The notes under the pieces: generated by a model
The model's database searches: none
Told to the model about the DNA's origin: nothing
Seen by the model: the letters and a program-made list of their open reading frames with translations, nothing else
Part shown: one piece after another, positions 1 to 4,518 of the stretch
How positions within the stretch are numbered: the stretch's first letter is position 1
Layout of the letters: every line of letters begins with the position of its first letter
Program-made: the position numbers and the translations under genes
Source: Halothece sp. MAG
Lineage (GTDB): Bacteria; Cyanobacteriota; Cyanobacteriia; Cyanobacteriales; Rubidibacteraceae
Reading direction: 5' to 3'
NCBI GenBank assembly: GCA_018610095.1
Contig: JAHEOB010000013.1
Span: 1 to 7,890 of the forward strand
DNA length: 7,890 nt

Positions 1-72
1 CCCGTGAAACTGGTCTTGATCAAGTTGCAAAAAAGTTGAAAATAATTTCACCACATCTTGTCTCGGATACAT
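1..72 (-). CDS. N-terminal fragment of a gene leaving the window (possible sigma-factor-like protein)
   Basis: An ATG at 72-70 opens a frame that stays open to the left edge (24 codons). It reads MYPRQDVVKLFSTFLQLDQD and then QFHG. The composition looks like a real amphipathic protein start rather than random A+T-rich DNA. From memory it resembles the N-terminus of a cyanobacterial protein family related to group 3 sigma-70 factors, which begins with an aromatic/acidic 'FSTFxxF(D/E)xD' stretch; this is recall, not a search. No convincing Shine-Dalgarno is seen upstream, which is not unusual in cyanobacteria. The gene would be transcribed leftwards from the long non-coding stretch to its right. 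The alternative is that the open frame is chance, since only 72 bases are visible. Confidence 0.45.
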   Translation of the reverse strand, partial: MYPRQDVVKLFSTFLQLDQDQFHG

Positions 73-318
73 AAATCAATACAAGGATTATTGCAAACAT
101 CATATTTTACCAAATTAGGTTTAATGATTCGAGTGAGAGTTTAACTACTAAGTAGGTGCTTTGAATTAAGCGTAAAATCGAATTATTATTGACAAAATAT
201 AAGACTCCTACAGAGCCTGCACGGAGCGCCGTTCGCCAGATGCAAACTCGATAAAATTTGGTTTAATGGAAGCGAACAAAAATGACTCCAAGGTGTCACC
301 AGAACTAACTAAAAAAAA
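73..318. other. Non-coding stretch with a near-duplicated motif
   Basis: No convincing gene is seen here. A 15-base motif occurs twice in the same orientation with one mismatch: AAATTAGGTTTAATG at 112-126 and AAATTTGGTTTAATG at 254-268. Each copy is preceded by GCAAAC (94-99 and 242-247). Read on the minus strand this is CATTAAACC followed by an A/T stretch and GTTTGC, lying upstream of the partial gene at 1-72. It could be a duplicated promoter or operator. A TTGACA at 189-194 has no acceptable -10 partner on the plus strand. Confidence 0.4.
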
Positions 319-418
319 TATATATAGCAATTCTAAATAATTTGTAAAAATCAAGTTTTGGGTTGGCAAGGGGTTCAGACACCAAACATTTACAACTGAC
401 TTGGGATTGCTATATATA
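319..418. mobile_element. 100-bp MITE-like element with 30-bp terminal inverted repeats
   Basis: The two ends are inverted copies. The left arm 319-348 starts TATATATAGCAAT, and the right arm 389-418 read in reverse also starts TATATATAGCAAT. Over 30 aligned bases 25 match. The 40-base centre (349-388) has no coding capacity. Ends sitting in alternating TA fit insertion at a TA dinucleotide, as for IS630/Tc1-mariner elements and their non-autonomous derivatives, but the run of TA makes the exact duplication unreadable. No transposase is present, so it would need one supplied in trans. From memory, short repeats ending in AGCAATCCCAA are common in cyanobacterial genomes. A stable hairpin could also form if it were transcribed. 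Confidence 0.65.
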
Positions 419-419
419 G

Positions 420-602
420 CTTAGTGACGTTCTCCCACACTGATTGCAAGCAATACAGTCTGGGCTTCTCAACCTCGCGATTGAGCATTTCTGCCCTACG
501 CCTTTTACCTAGATAGCGCACTATCCCCGGCAGATCGACTTGACAGACGATTTCCTTTCCCCCAGCGTCCCTGGGTACTAACTTTCTCAAAAAATAATTC
601 AC
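420..602 (-). mobile_element. Structured segment resembling an IS200/IS605 right end / tnpB omega-RNA (remnant)
   Basis: Read on the minus strand, this segment has a series of nested stems. In plus coordinates they are 561-565/571-575 (CCCAG/CTGGG), 490-495/529-534 (TCTGCC/GGCAGA) enclosing 512-516/521-525 (GATAG/CTATC, 4-base loop), 468-472/481-485 (CTCAA/TTGAG), and 439-447/450-459 (ACTG+ATTGC with one bulged base). After the last stem the minus strand ends GTGTGGGAGAACGTCA. The bulged terminal hairpin and this tail recall right ends of cyanobacterial IS200/IS605 elements, where tnpB's 3' region makes omega-RNA. A 70-codon frame (602-390) runs through it and into the adjacent MITE. I regard it as a translation of structured RNA-coding DNA, although a small hypothetical protein cannot be excluded. 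No tnpB or tnpA is visible, so this would be a solo end. The family assignment is by resemblance only. Confidence 0.35.
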
Positions 603-676
603 TCTGCTTGCTCACTTTACAGCAGTTTCAGCTAGATTTTAGAGCAAAACGTTGTGCCAATCATATTTCTCATGAT

Positions 677-714
677 AGCGCAATTTATAGGGATTGGCTA
701 TCCCGCCAATGCGC
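677..714. repeat. Imperfect palindrome 1
   Basis: GCGCA..TT (from 678) pairs with AATGCGC (708-714). Inside it GGGAT/ATCCC (690-694/700-704) and, as a competing fold, ATTGGC/GCCAAT (693-698/705-710) can pair. It lies 55 bases beyond the stop of the SLH-protein gene. No T-run follows on either strand, so it is not a standard terminator. It may be a small dispersed repeat or an RNA-processing hairpin. Confidence 0.4.
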
Positions 715-720
715 CTTATA

Positions 721-753
721 TCCCAGCGCTGATTTTTCAAATACAGCGTGGGA
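721..753. repeat. Imperfect palindrome 2 downstream of the SLH gene
   Basis: TCCCAGCGCTG (721-731) pairs with CAGCGTGGGA (744-753): ten base pairs with one bulged G, around a 12-base A+T-rich loop. It begins 16 bases past the stop codon of the minus-strand SLH gene and could act as its 3' hairpin. The minus-strand sequence after the stem lacks a U-tract, so intrinsic termination is doubtful. Confidence 0.4.
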
Positions 754-768
754 CTTACGGCGCTTTAG

Positions 769-2001
769 TTAATGCAAGCTGGCAGTTTGATCCCCTTCTA
801 AACAATTGAGCATCCTTACGGTAGCCGCTGCTGCATAATTGCGTTGTGCTGGTTCATTTGGGGCAAATTCATCGCCTTGCTCATTTAGTGGAGAAGCAAT
901 GCCACAAGCGGCAGACATTTGCGTAATTAAGTCATTTGCCCAATGACCCTGAATATCAGTAAAGTTAAACGGTTCTTGCGTTTGCGGTAATTGCTCGGAA
1001 GACTGCCCTAATTGCTGTTGAGCGTATTGGGCAACCTTATTTTCGATTGCCATAAGTTCGGCACGGGTTACCGAATCAGCAGGGCGAAATGTTCCATTGG
1101 GATAACCACTTACAATGTCATTGTTTTTTGCCCATTGAATTTTGGCAGCACTCCAGCGATTTGTGGCGACATCAGGATAAGGACTATTACTGACTTGTTC
1201 CGGTACCGTAATATTCAATTCTGGAATGCTTTTTAGCGATTCGATGGCAATTGAGACGACTTGTTCTCGGGTTAGTTGCTCTTGAGGGCGAAAGGTATTA
1301 TCTTCAAACCCAGAAATAAACCCTCGATCAACGGCTTTGGCAATTTCTTTAACGTAAATATCTTGTTTGGCATCCTCAAAGGGAATATCGACAGTTGTTT
1401 TTGCGAAATAATAGTGACCAAGGATTTTACCTTGATAAGTACGTTTAGCAAACTCCCATTGGGGTTCTAAATCAAATTTTAGGTATTCGCCTTCTGCTAA
1501 GCCATGAGTTCGCCCAATAATCATCTGTTCGCCATCATTTCCAAGACTAGGTCTTCCCACTAATAGCAGTTGTTGGTCTTGTCGGACGACTTGTAAATTA
1601 TACTGTTGCCCGAGGTCTTGTCCATCGACACGAATGGAATAGCCGTTACTATCGGTGGCACGGCCACAAATTCCTGTGAAATCAAAGTTTTTTAGCAGGG
1701 GCTCAACAATGACAGGCTCTGATCCCTTTTCATCCCAACATTGCCGTTCATCCGTTTTCTGTTCCACCACTAACAATTTATAATTATTATCCCCAAAAGG
1801 AGCAGCAATCGCAATATGGTCATCCTTATCAATATCGGTTTTTGCGCCAAACAACTGCCCGTTATCCGTGTTTGAACCAAACAATTGCGCGTTGCTGGGT
1901 GCCATGGGCAGTAGGGTTGCTAAGGCAGTGGCTGTTGCTGTGGTTAAAACGCCAAATTTAGAAAATTGCATTGGTTTTTTATGATTAATCATGTCCTTCA
2001 T
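769..2001 (-). CDS. Exported DUF3747 and SLH-domain protein
   Basis: This is a 410-residue envelope protein, probably anchored to cell-wall polymer. Residues 1-38 look like a signal peptide: basic start with HKK, a hydrophobic run of about residues 17-33, and likely cleavage after SNA38. Residues about 54-200 match my knowledge of the cyanobacterial DUF3747 domain, including IAIAAPFG, NFDFTGICGR, SNGYSIR and LGHYYFA, with cysteines at 88 and 112. Three SLH repeats follow, at about 206-258, 274-327 and 345-402; the first two show the (F/Y)xD...GFRP/TFRP-xxxxTR(A/E) pattern and the third is divergent with C366 and C400. QLFG(x)NTD/QLFGAKTD (39-56) is a small internal duplication. SLH repeats bind secondary cell-wall polymer or peptidoglycan; the role of DUF3747 is unknown. 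No strong Shine-Dalgarno precedes the chosen ATG. The in-frame ATG at residue 11 would still leave a full signal peptide. The 100-base gap to the upstream gene leaves room for its own promoter. Confidence 0.9.
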   Translation of the reverse strand: MKDMINHKKPMQFSKFGVLTTATATALATLLPMAPSNAQLFGSNTDNGQLFGAKTDIDKDDHIAIAAPFGDNNYKLLVVEQKTDERQCWDEKGSEPVIVEPLLKNFDFTGICGRATDSNGYSIRVDGQDLGQQYNLQVVRQDQQLLLVGRPSLGNDGEQMIIGRTHGLAEGEYLKFDLEPQWEFAKRTYQGKILGHYYFAKTTVDIPFEDAKQDIYVKEIAKAVDRGFISGFEDNTFRPQEQLTREQVVSIAIESLKSIPELNITVPEQVSNSPYPDVATNRWSAAKIQWAKNNDIVSGYPNGTFRPADSVTRAELMAIENKVAQYAQQQLGQSSEQLPQTQEPFNFTDIQGHWANDLITQMSAACGIASPLNEQGDEFAPNEPAQRNYAAAATVRMLNCLEGDQTASLH

Positions 2002-2101
2002 GAGGCTAGATGCTCGTTGTTGTTATTTTGTTTCTAATTCACTTACTGTATGTAATTTCATCCTTATCAGTAAATCACCTTAATGAATTGATATGATTCC
2101 A

Positions 2102-2851
2102 TTAGAAGACCACTGGTTCTCCTTGTTGCGGTTCAATCACTTTGGTAGATAGTTGATGGTGTTGTAGGCGCGATCGCGCTTGTTGAACACTACCAACGGT
2201 TTTTAAAAATGACAGCAGCATTCCTTGATACTCGATGTCGCCTCCTGCTGCAGTTGCTAAAATCGCTTTTGGTTGTAGCCACTGCGCCAGTTGAAGAGCG
2301 CTGTCTTTGCCGTTAATAATGGTTCCTGCTAAGGGTAGCTCTAAATTAACAATGGGGTTAATAACGACTTGCACAGGGGCATATTCGGTTAGTTCTGGGG
2401 CAGGAAAGCCGTGGGGTTCATAATAAAGGCGTTGCTGAGAGCTTGATTCTGTTAAAAGGTAGGCATTTTCTTTTTCTAATCCAATGGGGGCGCCTGGCAA
2501 GGCTCGAATTTCAAGGATGTCATTAAGGCAGTAAGCCTCACCGTGGCTTAAGGGGGTAACAGTTTGAAATCCAAGGGTTTCTGCCACTTGGGCTGCTTTC
2601 GGTGAGCCGACGACGGGAATGGTTTTGTCTAAGGTGTTTAGGGTAGGTTTGTGAGTATGATCGGGTAAGCCTTGGGATAATAAAATTAAATCGATGTCAG
2701 TAGGGAGGGTAGGCGTGGTTCGACGAATGCCTCGAAAAAACCACGCTTGATTCCCAAAAATGAGATCATCTTTCAGCCACGGATCAACGAGAATGGTTTG
2801 ATGGTTCCATTGCCAAAGCCAACTATTGGCCCCCAAATAGGTTAATTCCAT
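2102..2851 (-). CDS. Metallo-beta-lactamase-fold protein with degenerate metal site
   Basis: 249 residues from the ATG at 2851, chosen because AAGGA at 2861-2857 sits five bases upstream and because the fold starts at once with MELTYLGANSWLW. An upstream in-frame ATG at 2878 has no good ribosome site. The order of elements is that of the UlaG/YcbX-like branch of the superfamily: a first strand pair with ILVDPWL, then DLILLSQGLPDH (residues about 54-65) where the HxHxDH metal motif should be, HGE around 103-105, EPHG at 145-148, and a C-terminal helix. In the motif the first two histidines are Q60 and L62; only D64 and H65 remain, followed by H67. From memory, SQGL(x)DH is typical of this cyanobacterial and plastid subgroup, so the loss is ancestral rather than local decay. 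Whether it is an active hydrolase is unclear. The protein is soluble, with no signal peptide. It is upstream of, and co-directional with, the SLH gene. Confidence 0.85.
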   Translation of the reverse strand: MELTYLGANSWLWQWNHQTILVDPWLKDDLIFGNQAWFFRGIRRTTPTLPTDIDLILLSQGLPDHTHKPTLNTLDKTIPVVGSPKAAQVAETLGFQTVTPLSHGEAYCLNDILEIRALPGAPIGLEKENAYLLTESSSQQRLYYEPHGFPAPELTEYAPVQVVINPIVNLELPLAGTIINGKDSALQLAQWLQPKAILATAAGGDIEYQGMLLSFLKTVGSVQQARSRLQHHQLSTKVIEPQQGEPVVF

Positions 2852-2856
2852 GTCAT

Positions 2857-2861
2857 TCCTT
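2857..2861 (-). promoter_or_regulatory. Shine-Dalgarno deciding the MBL-fold gene start
   Basis: AAGGA on the minus strand, five bases before the ATG at 2851-2849. It favours this start over the in-frame ATG at 2878-2876. Confidence 0.6.
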
Positions 2862-2884
2862 GTTTTAGAAAGGGTCATTTCTGA

Positions 2885-3060
2885 TCTTAGATCGCGGGTT
2901 AATTAATAGTTGCAAATTATTTGCTGTAAGGCTAAACTGAAAATTGGAATCAATTATATTCCAACCGTCGGGCAATTTGCTCGAACGGACGTTTATTGTG
3001 GAAAGTTTGAATTGAGTCTCTTCCCTGTAGAGGGTTTACAGGGATTAGGGGAGATTATTT
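2885..3060. promoter_or_regulatory. Divergent control region with four dyads
   Basis: This is the non-coding region between the leftward MBL-fold gene and the rightward small-gene pair. Four inverted repeats are visible. GCAAAT-T-ATTTGC lies at 2912-2924 (perfect). TTGGAAT-7-ATTCCAA lies at 2944-2964 (perfect). CCGT+CGGGCAA / TTGCTCG+ACGG lies at 2965-2988, with one wobble and one bulge. TCCCTGTA-7-TACAGGGA lies at 3022-3044 (perfect, eight base pairs). The last would fall in the leader of the rightward transcript if transcription starts upstream of it. No clean -35/-10 pair was found on either strand. The dyads may be operator sites or leader hairpins; which regulator is involved cannot be told. 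Confidence 0.4.
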
Positions 3061-3099
3061 TCTTGTTAGTTGAAAAATATTTTTAAGACAGTCGAAACG

Positions 3100-3363
3100 A
3101 TGATGTGGGATTTCTCGGAAGATACAGCAATAACAACACAGCTTGACGTTCAACAGGTGAATCGCTGGCAAGTTTATCAACGTTTACAAGAGTTACAAGT
3201 TCCGTGTCGTTGTGGTTGTCATCGCCCTTTAGAAGTTGCATTACCAACGCCACTGAAACTTTGGCAATTTTGGAACGTGGTTCGCCGATTTTCTGCTTCC
3301 CGAGAAACATTAAGTCATTACTTAGAACAATGCTGGCAACTTCCTGCCGATGAACAATCCTAG
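3100..3363 (+). CDS. Small conserved cyanobacterial protein of unknown function
   Basis: 87 residues, start at the first of two adjacent ATGs (3100, 3103). A TTG at 3070 would add ten residues but has no support. The protein begins MMWDFSEDTAITTQL and carries a compact W-rich body with a CRCGC cluster (C36, C38, C40) followed by HRPL. This could bind a metal or form disulfides, although spacing of single residues is unlike a classic zinc ribbon. A helical second half (WQFWNVVRRF, LSHYLEQCW) follows. There is no signal peptide or membrane segment. From memory, similar short proteins occur across cyanobacteria without an assigned role. The stop TAG is eight bases before the next gene's ATG, so the two are probably co-translated. 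Confidence 0.75.
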   Translation: MMWDFSEDTAITTQLDVQQVNRWQVYQRLQELQVPCRCGCHRPLEVALPTPLKLWQFWNVVRRFSASRETLSHYLEQCWQLPADEQS

Positions 3364-3371
3364 GTTTGTGA

Positions 3372-3743
3372 ATGGGTACAATGTCATTTCAATTTTTTGA
3401 CCCGTCTAATAATAACAATAATTCTCATCAAAATGGCTCATCTCGGTCTTGGAATTTCAAAGAACATGACTTAGATGAAATTTCTGCCGCTCATTGGCCG
3501 TTGATCGCCTTTCCGCAAGGAAGTTGGGTTCAGATTATGGTACTTCCCTCACAGCAAGCATTTCCCTTAGCTGGTGTAGCGGTGGGAACCTATCTTTTAG
3601 TGTTGCAACCAACGCCGCAAGGGGCAGTACGGGTCCAAGTGATGGGTCAAACCGTGACCTTATCCCGCGCGATCGCGCAAAAAGTCTATGTTCGACCCCT
3701 TCATGTTGATCCCAATTTTCTTAGAAATAATTTGGAGTTATAG
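3372..3743 (+). CDS. Small conserved cyanobacterial protein of unknown function, partner of the preceding gene
   Basis: 123 residues. AGG at 3362-3364, overlapping the upstream stop codon, is seven bases from the ATG at 3372; an internal ATG at codon 4 is the alternative. Residues 1-28 are low complexity (a run of five Asn after DPS, many Ser/His/Gly) and probably disordered. From about 36 the protein is compact: EISAAHWPLIAFPQGSW, then a beta-rich core (AFPLAGVAVGTYLLVLQ, RVQVMGQTV) and a C-terminal KVYVRPLHVDPNFLR. The alternating hydrophobic strands suggest a small beta-barrel or sandwich, but no family with a known function is recognised. The tail 'VRPLHVDPN' looks strongly conserved from memory. 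The 154-base gap to dps contains a separate dps promoter, so the operon probably ends here, although no terminator hairpin is obvious. Confidence 0.78.
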   Translation: MGTMSFQFFDPSNNNNNSHQNGSSRSWNFKEHDLDEISAAHWPLIAFPQGSWVQIMVLPSQQAFPLAGVAVGTYLLVLQPTPQGAVRVQVMGQTVTLSRAIAQKVYVRPLHVDPNFLRNNLEL

Positions 3744-3827
3744 TTATCAATAATTAGTTTCTGTTTGTTACTAAAAATGCTTAAATAATAAATATTTTCA
3801 ATTATATAAAAAATAAGGATTTTTTGT

Positions 3828-3857
3828 TTGTCAATAAATAGACGTTTTTGCTACTAT
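3828..3857 (+). promoter_or_regulatory. Sigma-70-type promoter of dps
   Basis: -35 TTGTCA at 3828-3833, 18-base spacer, -10 TACTAT at 3852-3857. It lies 41 bases before the dps ATG, so transcription should start near 3864. The match to consensus is good and the position is right, but a start-site map is lacking. Confidence 0.55.
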
Positions 3858-3879
3858 ACAAGGTGATAGACAAAAGCGT
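3842..3879. promoter_or_regulatory. Inverted repeat across the dps -10 region (candidate operator)
   Basis: ACGTTTTTGCTA (3842-3853) is the inverted partner of TAGACAAAAGCGT (3867-3879): twelve pairs with one G-T wobble and one extra base, around 13 bases. The left arm overlaps the -10 box and lies before the expected start of transcription, so the dyad should act in DNA rather than as an RNA hairpin. dps genes are commonly controlled by redox or iron regulators; which one binds here is not readable. Confidence 0.4.
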
Positions 3880-3883
3880 TTAT

Positions 3884-3888
3884 GAGGA
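3884..3888 (+). promoter_or_regulatory. Shine-Dalgarno of dps
   Basis: GAGGA nine bases before the ATG at 3898; it supports this start. Confidence 0.6.
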
Positions 3889-3897
3889 CAGTATAAT

Positions 3898-4455
3898 ATG
3901 ACAACGACAAAACAAGGATTACTCCAGTCGTTTGGAACCGTACAAGACAATTCGGTTTTATTAGAAAAAAGTGTTACAGAACCCGTTTGTGAAGGTTTAA
4001 ATATTGCGTTAGCTAGTTTCCAAGCCCTTTATTTGCAATATCAAAAACATCATTTTGTGGTTGAAGGATCGGAATTTTACGCCCTTCACGAGTTTTTCCA
4101 AGAAGCTTATGGCAAAGCTCAAGGTCACGTTCACGTTCTTGCGGAACGGTTAAATGGGTTAGGCGGTGTGCCCGTTGCCAGCTTCAGTCGATTAGGGGAA
4201 CTGTGCCACTTTGAGCCTGAAGATGATGGCCGGTATGATATCCGCAGCATGGTGGAACATGACCTAGCTGCCGAGCAGAAAATTATTCAACTATTACGTC
4301 AGCAAGCGGCTCAAGCAGAGAGTCTCGGCGATCGCGCCACGCGCTATTTATATGAGCAAATTTTACTGGAAACCGAAGATCGCGCTTATCATCTAGAACA
4401 CTTCTTAGCCCACGAAAGCTTAACCACTGCCTTTGTCGGCGATGGCAGCAACTAG
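3898..4455 (+). CDS. dps: Dps-family ferritin (DNA-binding protein from starved cells)
   Basis: 185 residues, the usual length for cyanobacterial DpsA proteins. Dps forms a 12-subunit shell that oxidises Fe2+ with peroxide and stores iron, protecting DNA. The ferritin-like four-helix domain spans about 30-175. The inter-subunit ferroxidase site is seen as H52, H64 (HFVVEG...ALHEFF) and E83 (AERLNGLGG). The position of the classic aspartate four residues after H64 is Q68 (followed by E69), and H79 stands where E. coli has an acidic residue. H165 and H168 in the last helix (YHLEHF) are extra histidines. From memory, Thermosynechococcus DpsA has a His-modified ferroxidase centre at positions about one lower (78 and 164), so this protein seems to belong to that subfamily and may bind zinc there. 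The N-terminal tail (1-25) has only two lysines, so DNA binding is uncertain. The gene is monocistronic, with its own promoter, ribosome site and terminator. Confidence 0.92.
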   Translation: MTTTKQGLLQSFGTVQDNSVLLEKSVTEPVCEGLNIALASFQALYLQYQKHHFVVEGSEFYALHEFFQEAYGKAQGHVHVLAERLNGLGGVPVASFSRLGELCHFEPEDDGRYDIRSMVEHDLAAEQKIIQLLRQQAAQAESLGDRATRYLYEQILLETEDRAYHLEHFLAHESLTTAFVGDGSN

Positions 4456-4485
4456 TGGTCATCCTTAATATCAGTTTGATGACCT

Positions 4486-4509
4486 CCCACCTATTAACGG
4501 TGGGTTTTT
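4486..4509 (+). terminator. Rho-independent terminator of dps
   Basis: CCCACC (4486-4491), a seven-base loop, GGTGGG (4499-4504), then TTTTT (4505-4509). It starts 30 bases past the dps stop and nine bases short of the convergent adaptor gene's stop. On the minus strand there is no T-run after the stem, so it mainly serves dps. Confidence 0.8.
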
Positions 4510-4518
4510 GCTGGAGAA

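Noticed and set aside
189..217. TTGACA as a plus-strand promoter
   Set aside because: No -10-like hexamer 16-18 bases downstream and no plus-strand gene follows.
390..602. 70-codon minus-strand frame as a protein gene
   Set aside because: It runs through the stem-rich segment and into the MITE, where it finds its stop, and no ribosome site is seen. RNA or mobile-element DNA explains it better, though a conserved small protein is not excluded.
721..753. Intrinsic terminator of the SLH gene
   Set aside because: The stem is good but no T-run follows on the minus strand; kept only as a palindrome.
1012..1470. Plus-strand open frames opposite the SLH gene
   Set aside because: They are opposite a well-supported gene, lack ribosome sites and show no domain-like sequence.
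3070..3099. TTG start adding ten residues to the first small gene
   Set aside because: No Shine-Dalgarno at a usable distance, and a pair of ATGs follows at the point where the protein-like sequence begins.
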